Assembly (NCBI GenBank): GCA_014529385.2
Contig: CM043969.1
Coordinates: 19,932,946 to 19,996,945 of the forward strand
DNA length: 64,000 bases
Source: Adiantum capillus-veneris
Taxonomy: Eukaryota; Streptophyta; Polypodiopsida; Polypodiales; Pteridaceae
Direction: 5' to 3'
Made by a program: the position numbers and the translations under genes. The notes beneath the pieces were generated by a model, which ran no database searches, had not been told where the DNA came from, and worked only from the letters and a program-made list of their open reading frames with translations. Positions 55,276 through 64,000 of this stretch are shown one piece after another; positions within the stretch are counted from its first letter, which is position 1; each line of letters begins with the position of its first letter.

Positions 55276-55301
55276 CGTGACAGTTCGTTTGAACTGTCAC
55301 G
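55276..55301. repeat. perfect 11-bp-arm hairpin at the right edge of the hAT/kinase block
   Basis: CGTGACAGTTC (55276-55286), loop GTTT, GAACTGTCACG (55291-55301). It follows a CT-rich tract (55201-55258) and precedes resumed gypsy sequence, so it may lie at a transposon end. Confidence 0.85.
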
Positions 55302-55730
55302 GTGCCTTTTTTTTATAAATCAAGAGAGAGTTATATGTGGTATTCAATACTATCCTTGGCTCTGATGTGGGGTCCTTGAGCTTTGGTCCGTGCTTGTGAT
55401 TGGAACCTAGTTCTTTTTATTCCTAGTTTGGTGGGATTACCAGTATAGGTGGAACAAGGATCACATCCTTAGGTTTTCCAACTGGTGGTTCTAGTAAAGC
55501 TTGGGTTGTTTGAATCATTTTTGGGCACATTTCAAGCCATTGCTTTCTAGTTCTGCATATGGATATGTCATCCACCTTTGTTCTTGGGTTTGGTTGTTTT
55601 TGAGCCGTGTTTCATAGGCTTTCATGAGGGTGTTTAATGGGTCATTAACCTTCTCAATCGACACTGATCCTCCTGAACTAGCACTTCTTGATTTCTTCGC
55701 TATGGATGGTTCTTTTGGAGATTGAGATGC
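55302..55730 (-). other. gypsy internal sequence, decayed
   Basis: No recognised domain. It lies between the inserted block and the gag C-terminus of the minus-strand gypsy element. Confidence 0.35.
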
Positions 55731-57953
55731 CTGTGTAAGAGAAGATGCAACCCTTTCTTCATGTTGTCTGATCTTCTCTTAGCTTGTGTAAACTCCTTAG
55801 CTAGGGATTTCTGCTCTCGTTCCCTTCGTGCTTTCATCCTAGCATTTCTAGCTTTTCAACTATTCCATTTTCTCTTGATTTTTTGACTAGGTGCATCAGT
55901 ATTTGGTTCACCTGTCTCTAGACTTGTGTCCGTTTCCATTTTCTTTGTCTTTGGGTTCTCATCAGCTTCCTTTTGAGCTTGTGCTCTAGTAACTACTAAA
56001 ACTTGTACGGCATTTTTGTTTTCCCAGCTACTACTAGATAGCTAAAAAATTAACGAGACATTCATTGTGATCTTTATGACTCAATTTGGGTTTTTTGGAC
56101 AGTCGGGATCAAGTGAATGACACCACAGTCAAGACAATAGGCATTCACTTGAGTGACCTCCATCTGAGGACATTGTTTGACCAAGTAATTATCACGACTT
56201 TTGCGACACTCTGGTTGAGGAGCCTCTTCTTGCATTTCCTCTTGGCTGTAAACAGGCTCTGACCTAGCTTAGCCTCTAGAACCGCAATGTCCTTTCATCC
56301 ATCTCATACCTTCTTTCTTCATGTCAAGATACAGGAGGTGGAGGTTGTATCAGCCTCACCATTCCATGTGTTTCTCTTATCTTCTGTCGCTTTGAAGGGC
56401 AGTACCTGCTTTGGTTGTTATAACACATTGTAGTTGGCACTGGCACTTGATGCGTATCTCATGTCTATAGACATTCTAGCACCTAGAAGCGGAGGTTGTT
56501 GTCCTAACACAGGTTGTGGCCTTGAAACTTCTACTGGTCCTGGCACATTTCCCATAATGTATCTAGGTGGAGTAGGTGCTACTGGAATAGGTTGTACATA
56601 CCTCTCCCTAGAATAGTCCATGCTATAGTAGCATTCTTCCCTCGTATGGTTTGTCCATTTCATCTCAATTTTGCACGAGTTACATTCCTTTGGATCGGAT
56701 GTTACAAAAGGAGTTAACTTCTTGACCATTTCGTTCGTCGATAAACTTTTCTTGATTGATAGGTGCCATTGGTTTCTCAATGGACTCACTCATCTGTGAA
56801 TCATTGTGCTGAGAGGATGTGTCACCCTCTTGACTCTTAAAATCCTTTTTTTAATATTCCTCATAGTTATCCACCAAATAAAGAGGTTCTTTGATCAATT
56901 TATTTAGCGTAAAACTCCTTATCATGTGTAGATCCTTCTGAAGACCTGCATGTCTCATTCCTTGGATAAAGATCAACATCAATCGTGCGTACATAGGGAG
57001 TTCCACTCTCGGATAGAACTTGACATATCTTTTGAGCCGTAATGATGTGTACTGATTCACCCTCTTTTTGCCTGAATTTGTGGATTTTCAAGACCGTATT
57101 GTAAGCTATGCCTTTTTGCAAGAATTCTTCGATGAATTCCTCAAAGAGCTCATATAGAGTCTCAAAATCACCTCTTTCTATTGAGTCAAACCATGTATCC
57201 GTGTCGTCTTCTAGAGTTAGTCCAAATCTAGCAAACTGTGTTCCTCTGCTCTAATTACTCTTTTGAAAGACGCTATGTGATCTCTCGGATCTTTATCCCT
57301 GGAGTATTTCCTGTTTACCCATTTTTGGTTCTGGGATGGTCTAGCCCGCCGATTGTCTACAAGTCTAATCGTAGACTCTTTCAAAAATTCTCTTTCTTCA
57401 AGTCTTCTACTATGCATAGGTTCTTCTTTGAAGGTATTGCTTGTTCTGCTGGAGATTGGTCCTTGAGAAGGCATTTATCTTATCTTTGTGATCACTTCAT
57501 CTCTTGTTATCGCTCTAGAAGGGAATCCAAGTGGCTCCCCTTTTGGAATTCTCATAAGAATTCTCGTGTTTGGTGGAGGTATCGATGGTCCTTCATTGAC
57601 CAAATTTCCACCTCTTTCTAATGCAATCTGTGCTTTGTACAACTCTTTATTCTCATCCATACTTGTCAACAACTATAGATTTCCATTGGTAGTTGACTTT
57701 GTATGTATAGACATATAGGAGCTTGCGGTCTATTAGCTCTTTTGGGTATAGCTTTGAACGCCCTATAAAGGTTGACCTCACTGCCATCAATGTATCTATA
57801 CAATCCTTCACTCTCATGGTCTTTCATCCAAACTCTCTCAACAAGATTGGTCTTTATCAACTGCAATTTTGGAAGATCCATTGTGGGCGGATGCTCTTCT
57901 ACCTCTGGGATCTTGAAGATTGTGTAAGCTGAGTTTGAATTTAAAGAGGACAT
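55730..57953 (-). pseudogene. gag of the minus-strand gypsy element
   Basis: From the ATG at 57953: MSSLNSNSAYTIFKIPEVEE, then a Pro/Arg-rich part, then the capsid domain with KYSRDKDPRDHIASFKRVIR (about 57290-57240), TDTWFDSIERGDFETLYELF and FRQKEGESVH (57200-57050). A loosely zinc-knuckle-like CNSCKIEMKWTNHTREECYY follows at about 56635-56693, then a Pro-rich segment and, near 55960-55990, VVTRAQAQKEADENPKTKK. The capsid features are those of the Retrotrans_gag family. Frame breaks occur at about 57475, 57220 and 56850. Plus-strand counterparts lie at 36.3-38.2 kb. Confidence 0.8.
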
Positions 57954-58289
57954 GTTCTATGGGCTTAACAGCTCTAGCTTGATGTAAGTAGGCTTATTCC
58001 AAAATGTTCAAGTGCTTTGGTTAGGAAAAGTCAAAACTATGTCTAGAATCGTGACCTTTTTCTCACGATTCTCTCAAATTGTCAGTTTTAGATGTACACC
58101 CCTAACTTCTCGATGAATTTTCAGGCCTTAAACGAAGTTTTTTTTGGACGTTGACAAAAAATGAATGAACCAAAGAGACTTTTATTGTCGTTCAAGGGTC
58201 ACATTGAATCTTGTAGAGCTACTTTGCAGCTTCATTTTGATAAAAAAAAAGTTTGTGAATTCGATATCGATAGCTCAAGTTATGGCCAA
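57954..58289 (-). other. gypsy leader sequence just upstream of gag
   Basis: Noncoding; contains a TCGATATCGATAG palindrome near 58260. It continues beyond the miniature at 58290-58945. Confidence 0.4.
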
Positions 58290-58950
58290 TGAAAGGATGA
58301 GGGGAGACTGAATACTGGATCCTCCTCCCAGCCAAACTAATATCGGAGAGCCTATGGCCCTTTGCCCTAAACATATCCCCTGTCCACACCTTCAGTCCAA
58401 CCCTTGTCCTAAGTCCTTGACTCCCCTAGGTTGGGCCCTGCCCTCTAGCCCTTGGCCTGACATTACTCCCCCTTTGGAGAAGCATTTTCGTCCTCGAAAA
58501 CACAAGTGGTAGTATCTTTGTAAAAACACTGATGTTTTCCTTGTTGGCATCGCATTCACGGGCCAATTGTCCATATGACTGATACTTGGTGCAGTGAGAA
58601 GGTTTAATGAAACCAAGATCAATACCTTGATTTTCAACATTGTTGTCCTTTTGCAACCACTTGTATCTAAATGGTAAGTCAATTTATAACTCACTTGAGT
58701 ACTTTAAAGGAGTAACCACAACTAAGAGGTGTCTAAACGCATAACCAATTTTCAAACTTTCTCTGATACCAGTGAAAGGCCGAGGGGAGACCGAATACCA
58801 GATCCTCCTCCCAGCCAATCTAATATAGGAGAGCCCATGGCCATTTTCCCTAAACGGATCCCCTGTCCACACCTTCAGTTCGGCCCATGGCCTAAGTCCT
58901 TGACTCCCCTAGGTTGGCCCCTGCCCTCTAGCCCTTGGCCTGACATCCAA
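58285..58950 (-). mobile_element. 656-bp LTR miniature with two 173-bp LTRs, PBS and PPT
   Basis: On the minus strand the element runs from 58945 to 58290. Each LTR (58773-58945 and 58290-58462) is 173 bp, starts TGTCAGGCCAAGGGC and ends CTTTCA. The PBS CTGGTATCAGAGAAAG (plus 58757-58772) follows the 5' LTR, and CCAAAGGGGGAGTAA (plus 58463-58477) precedes the 3' LTR. Flanks GCCAA and TCCAA (58285-58289, 58946-58950) look like a 5-bp target duplication with one change. The 310-bp interior encodes no complete gene; just before the purine tract it reads FEDENASPKGGV, like the end of a gypsy pol. It resembles a TRIM or extreme deletion derivative. Confidence 0.9.
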
Positions 58951-59560
58951 AATAGTCAATTTGTGCCTGGAGACGTGTATAATGTCTATTGATTTAGAAT
59001 TTCTCCAAAATTTAATTGTAGACTCTCCTTGATGTACTCTATGTTGGTATACTTGCAATGCCCACCTCTCTCAGTTTTGTCACCACAATATATGTTGCAC
59101 AATTTGTAAGGTCCCCCGTATGAGGAGAAGCCAATGGTGCACATATATTTGGTGGATTCTAGCTTTTCACATTGATGAGATCTCTATTTGTGATGTGGAT
59201 GGTACGTAGAAATTCACGACCAACTTTGGGCAAATTCAAGGCCAAATTTTCCATAATATTCCTTTTGTCGGAATATCTTGGCCGAAAGGCGACCGAAAGA
59301 CAATAAAAAAATGGTCGTCCAATGGCCAGTGGCCATCCTTATTGTATTGTGCATTTCTTACACTCTAACCATTCCAAGTCTTAGTTTGTGATTCTGACAC
59401 TTTATCACTCCTTTTTTTGTTTGGTTGCCTGCAACTTCCCAAGGAGGTTAGATAAGCCAAAAGTGATCCAAATTGAATGAAATTTGGTCTCTAGGTTTAT
59501 TTTGTGATGACAAACACTTTCGTGAGCTCAGATGTGAGTTTTGACCTCTAATTTGGCACT
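58951..59560 (-). other. gypsy leader, noncoding
   Basis: No coding feature; contains scattered matches to the repeat unit described next. Confidence 0.4.
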
Positions 59561-61102
59561 TGACACATCATACGTGTATGATGTCTGTTGTGGCAAAATG
59601 AAGTGACATTTGTCCCAGTGACCCTTGATCACTCAAGAAACTCTCATCAAATTTTAGAATTCAATTTGAACACTTTTTTGTGCAAGTTATGGTCAATACA
59701 AGCATGAACCTTGCCCAATTTTGTCTTTTGTCACTTTTTGCAGTGCTCCAAATTCAATGAAATGCTGACTAGGGTCTTCTTTTATGCTCCAGGACACTAG
59801 GGTATACTCAAATGCATGATTTGACCCAAATCTGGCCTCTAAGACATCATACACATATGATGTCTTTTGGCTCATACTTCACTTGTATTTCTACCCAAGG
59901 TATTCCTTGATGCATACAATAAGAATATGTGATCACATCAAATTTTGGATGTCAAAATTGCTCAAAATCACTACGTTTTCACCTTTACCTTCTTGGATCT
60001 ACAAAAGTATCTTTAAGTGTAAAAGTATGTGTCCAAATGAGATGAAATTTTGCAAGCAATCTTAACACATCATTTCCCAACCTCCTATGTTGTCAAAAGT
60101 TCCATTGGACTTTCTCATTTTGACTTGAGACATCATACACGTATGATGTTTATGTGCTGAGAATTGGATGAAATTTGGTATGTAAGCTTGTTTTGTGGTG
60201 CTAAACACCCTGGTAAACTCAAATGTCAATTTTGGTCCCTAAAAGTGCCCTTTAGACATCATACGTGTATGATGTCTACTTGGTCAATTTGAAGTGAAAC
60301 TCACTCAAGAGGTGCCTCACCACACTGGCAACTCACAAGAAGTTTCAAAATTGAAATCCAACACTTTTTGTGCAAGATATGATCAATTCAATCATTCACT
60401 TTGCTAAGATGTGTCTTCTGGTCTTTATAAGCCCAAAAATGATTCAAATTCAATGAAATTTGGACTATATGCTTCCTAAATGCTGTAGACCACAAGGATG
60501 CACTTAGATGTAACTTTTGATCCAAAATTTGGCCTCTAAGACATCATACATGTATGATATCTAAGTGGTAAGAATGGACTTCTGTATCTACCCAAGGTGC
60601 CCATTGATATGTACACAAAGAATATGTGCTCACAACAAATTTTGGATGGTAAAAATGCCCAAAATCATCACTTTTGATAAGGAAATCCCTTGAAAGATTA
60701 AAATCCCCTCAATTTTTAATCTATATGCCCAAATGAAATGAAATTTGGTGTATGCGCTCAACATAACATGCAGAATATGGGTGTAAAGGAAAACGCTCAA
60801 ATTTGCTACCAGAATTATCCTTGAGACATCATATGTGTATGATGTCTACTGATGATTTTTTGGTCAAAATTCATTCACAAGCATCCCCAAGTCTCTAGCA
60901 CTAGTTTTCAAGCATTGCTACCAATTTTCATGCAGAAATGTGCTGAGAATCACAATTTGTCTTTTGGGTGTCAAGAGTTGGTCTAAACTCTAGTCTCAAT
61001 GCGTACCTAGGGTAAACCCCCCCTTTTGAACACCTTGGTGTAGGCAGATTTTTCAAATCTGGTCTCCAAATGCCCCTTGAGACATCATACATGTATGATG
61101 TC
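59561..61102 (-). repeat. leader repeat array with seven copies of a 20-base palindrome
   Basis: ACATCATAC-NN-GTATGATGT-type palindromes occur at 59565-59584, 59841-59866, 60130-60149, 60253-60278, 60540-60561, 60824-60847 and 61081-61102. Spacing is mostly 250-290 bases, with one interval of about 124. Surrounding phrases such as 'aaatgaaatttggt' and 'cttgatgcatac' recur, so the units are diverged tandem repeats of about 285 bases whose palindromes are better kept than the rest. The 60253 copy has 12-base perfect arms and the 61081 copy is a perfect 22-base palindrome. The array lies between the PBS of the minus-strand gypsy LTR and its gag. Confidence 0.85.
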
Positions 61103-61640
61103 CAAGTTTACAAAATTGCATTTTTTCTTCACAGAATCCTTGCACATGCCCTCTTATATGCACAACACCAATTAGTCATGCAAAAAATGTCAACAAAATT
61201 CTTTCTATTGCATTTTTTTCCCTTCAAAATCAACTTTTTTATGATTTTAAAAGCAAACAAGAACTTTAGCAAATAAATCAGTGGTAAATAGCTCTAGATC
61301 AGAATCATTTCACTAACCTAAAGCTACTCCTACACATTAAATGGGGTTTTGCATCTATGAGTAGGAAAACGCTTCATTGTCACACATGGATAGAAAACGC
61401 TTTTATCAACTCACAAAGCACTTGACCACCAACAACTACTCTAATCTACAACTAATACTACAAATCCTAACTAAATCTATCTGGTTGTAGACCCTCGGCA
61501 AGACACATGCTTCCTGGCTGTCCACTTGATCTCAAAATTTTCTCTTCCGGATCCACTTAAGAAAAATGCTCTCTTTAGTCAAAACTAAAGCAAGAAACCA
61601 TCACATGAGTGTTAACAGGATTACCTACTTAAGTCCTTGT
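61103..61640 (-). other. gypsy leader between PBS and palindrome array
   Basis: Noncoding. No recognised feature beyond its position. Confidence 0.4.
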
Positions 61641-61661
61641 GTCCTCGGTAGGCGGAACCAA
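61641..61661 (-). other. primer-binding site of the minus-strand gypsy LTR
   Basis: On the minus strand, TTGGTTCCGCCTACCGAGGA directly follows the LTR end GCAACA. It resembles the TTTGGCGCC...CCGGGGA class of PBS with several changes. Confidence 0.55.
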
Positions 61662-62582
61662 TGTTGCAGGAGCGAATCACACCACCTATAAAGTGCATGC
61701 AACACAACCTAGATTAGCATAATGTCAATCAAGGACACAAATGACACGATAGGTGCGCGGAGGCAATCTCTTTAGCTTGTCAGGCTGAGACCATCCCACA
61801 CATACAACACTCTAAAAGGATCAGTAAACCACAATCAGGAATCTCACTGCTCTTAACTACACCACCCAACCCTCATGCACACAAACGAAAGGAAACTCAG
61901 TAAATCATACCATAATTGTATGAAACTGAAGGAACACCATCCCCTCACTAGGATACACTTGTCCCAAAGTTTTTACACTCAAAACCTTCACTCTAGACCC
62001 ATCTACAAAAAGTGCATATGAAGAAAAAGCTGAATTTTTTGAAGTGCACGAAACTGAAGTTTATGATTACCTATGTGTACCTTATGTCACCATGACTCTA
62101 AGATTTACTTGCACGTAGAAAACAGACATCATTTCATATACTTACGGTCACAAATAGCTGATAGATACATGAGGGCGTGTGCTCTGTTCTACAAGGAATG
62201 CTTGGCATTGTTCCATAGCTCTTGCCAAGCCTATCACGATGGTGCAGTCGGATCTCCAAGTAGCACCAGGATGAAGCTCACACTCTGTCTCTTCCTCTCC
62301 CACACACAGTCGAGGGCAGCTTAAAACTTGATTATAATAAAATTTTTCTTTACAAAATGACCTAGGTACCTTATATACTAAGGCTACCATAGGTTAAACC
62401 TAAAATAGAGTTCAAGGGGTAAAATGTCTTTGTATGTACAATCTAGAAATGCCACTGTACCCCGGCTTTTGCAACTAGATTAACTACAAATGATTCTTTG
62501 AACCATAATTCGTAGCATTTCACAACCCAAAAAAAAAAAATCTTTGTTGCCTTATGTTCTGTTGTTGACTCACGGGTCAACA
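61662..62582 (-). repeat. LTR of the TGTTGACCC gypsy family (minus-strand copy)
   Basis: Read on the minus strand it begins TGTTGACCCGTGAGTCAACA at 62582 and ends CGCTCCTGCAACA at 61662, 921 bp. It matches 26461-27354 over its full length, with clear divergence. The PBS-like sequence and palindrome leader lie downstream, so this is a 5' LTR. It contains AGTATATAAGGTACC (plus about 62362-62376). Confidence 0.85.
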
Positions 62583-64000
62583 ACACTTAAGACATGAGAT
62601 TTATCTCACTAATGCATAGTCACAAACCACAAAAAAATTGAGAATGGTTACACTTGAATTAAAAAGCACTAGACAAGGAACATAATGCAATTGTAAAAAA
62701 ACAATGGATTACCAGAGCTCAAGAGAAATGGATTACAAGTATCTTGAGAGTATCTGTTCTATGTCGTACACTTCAAACTCTCCAAAAACCTTTGATAATG
62801 ATAAGTGTTGAGGGTAAAGGTGTCATCCAGGAGTTTCACACTCCCAAACTGGCTCCCCCCTCAACTCACCCCCCCTTAGGCTTTGTCCTTTTTTATCTTT
62901 TCCATTACCCTCTTGATGGACTCTCATTCCTTAAGTGATATGTATCTATGCTTCACTCAAAAGCAACCATTGTAATGTTTTATTTTCGGTCCCATATGTC
63001 ATATCTAACCTCCATGGACAATAATTCAATAAATCAATCTATCTCTCTACCACTTGTTAGCACTATTCAAACTTGCACAATGAGAACCATGTTTGTTTAT
63101 GACATGACCTTACTATAACTGTTAGTAGCAAGCTAACTTGGACACCATTTTTCGAAGCTCTCATTGTAAAAACATTTATTATTTTGATGAATCGGGAATA
63201 TTGTAACTCCTAATTTTTTGGATAAACTTTGTACTTGATGAGCCGCGACTACAAGCTTCCAGATTGTATCAACCCATCTTTCCCTATCTTTAGTTAGAGC
63301 TCTCAGATTATTAGTTTTGACCACCAAAATTTTTGGCTAAGGTATAAAAGCCAATTTTTGTAAGTTATTTTCAAGTTTTATATAATGAAATACACAGTGT
63401 GAGCTAATGACACTCACTTCTCTCCTTCTTGAGCTTCCTACTCCCTCTCCGATTGTCACATTGCAGTTGCGTCTGTTGCGTTGCAACCGTAGGTAAGAGC
63501 TCTACGCATTGACATAGACATTTCACCATATTTCGTAGCTTTTGTTGGTGTCGCCGACCCACGGCTTAATTTCATCATAAGTAGGGATTTACACCTAAAA
63601 ATAAAAAACTAAGCATAGGTGGGGTATTGGGACATCATTGCTAAGCATTTAGATGCATTCTGGGTCGAAAACGGCTAGGTCAAAAATCCACTGCTGTTAA
63701 TAATTGTGATTTTTGCACTTGACCTAAAGTGGGATTTGAGACCGTAAGCATGTGTGATTAGGTCTTATAAACATTTCCTAGAAGTTTCATTACGTTTGGA
63801 TGTCATTTGATGCTGTAACAGATCTGATTTGTTTGCCAATGAGCGATTGGCTTTTGGTGATTTCAGTCACTTGAGTGTAGCTTGAGTTAGATGAGATTTA
63901 TTTGTTGTTTTCCAAGATATTGAAAACCTCTTGTAGCCTCTATGCACTAGTCGAGTCAGCTTCGTCCCATGGATTGACAATTTATTCATGGTTCTCACTA
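62583..64000. other. flanking noncoding DNA with an LTR-like promoter
   Basis: No coding domain. GGTATAAAAGCC (about 63340-63351) is a TATA-like box, followed by CT-rich leader sequence (63420-63455). A purine-poor CCCCCC/CACCCCCCC stretch lies at 62855-62878. No partner LTR is in the window. Confidence 0.35.

Larger units (their letters stand above)
49273..55310. mobile_element. inserted block: hAT transposase plus convergent kinase-like gene, flanked by arrays
   Basis: The block interrupts the minus-strand gypsy element between its gag (55.7 kb) and pre-RT region (49.27 kb). In order it holds a roughly 63-bp array, a plus-strand hAT transposase gene, a CT tract, a minus-strand kinase-like gene, a second roughly 63-bp array, a 60-bp duplication and a strong hairpin. 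Each array lies upstream of its gene, so the whole is roughly symmetrical. I could not find convincing matching terminal inverted repeats or an 8-bp duplication, so whether this is one two-gene transposon or two neighbours remains open. Confidence 0.45.

Noticed and set aside
1-64000. CRISPR arrays, bacterial operons, rRNA or tRNA genes
   Set aside because: The periodic repeats have 60-290-bp periods without spacer structure, the genes are eukaryotic transposon genes with introns, and no RNA gene fold was recognised by reading.

Overview
The window is gene-poor, AT-rich nuclear DNA from a land plant, almost certainly one with a large, repeat-filled genome. No intact single-copy gene, rRNA, tRNA or CRISPR was found. 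Nearly everything recognisable is a transposable element: Ty3/gypsy (chromovirus and Tat/Athila-like), Ty1/copia, plant LINEs with a zf-RVT tail, a BED/DUF659 hAT, and an unusual TIR element with SWIM and methyltransferase genes. Most coding regions carry stops and frameshifts, so the layers are old. A gymnosperm or fern-like genome would fit, but the sequence alone does not settle the species.

Left part (1-6.3 kb): three 5'-truncated minus-strand LINE copies sharing a 3'-terminal hairpin (one has a 14-bp target duplication), then a copia protease-region fragment. 6339-24705 is an 18.4-kb Ty3/gypsy element with two LTRs, PBS, PPT and a perfect TCTCC duplication. Its integrase C-terminus is inverted, and it holds a 5'-truncated chromovirus (about 14.83-21.5 kb) with gag zinc knuckle, protease, RT, RNase H, integrase, chromodomain and one long LTR.

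Middle part: an LTR-like block with PBS-like sequences on both sides (25626-26020), an orphan DEAD-box RNA helicase exon (26234-26336), and a TGTTGACCC-type LTR (26461-27354). A 3.7-kb TIR element (27737-31454) follows, with a minus-strand SWIM zinc-finger gene and a divergent plus-strand DNA-methyltransferase-like gene containing a recognisable 85-nt intron. Next come palindrome-bearing leader repeats (32.0-35.6 kb) and a decayed plus-strand gypsy element (gag 36.3-38.2, RT 40.4-41.1, coiled-coil ORF 41.3-45.2 kb) interrupted by a 1.69-kb copia-like miniature with both LTRs.

Right part: the same gypsy family recurs in opposite orientation: LTR 61662-62582, a leader with seven copies of an ACATCATAC/GTATGATGT palindrome (59.56-61.10 kb), gag at 57.95-55.7 kb and the pre-RT region at 49.3-47.75 kb. 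The two related elements therefore converge near 45-47 kb. The minus copy is split by a block of a plus-strand hAT transposase and a convergent protein-kinase-like gene, each preceded by its own roughly 63-bp minisatellite array. A 656-bp LTR miniature with PBS and PPT sits at 58290-58945.

The strongest candidates for something not well described are the SWIM/methyltransferase transposon, the hAT plus kinase-like block with twin arrays, and the palindrome-periodic leaders of the convergent gypsy pair.
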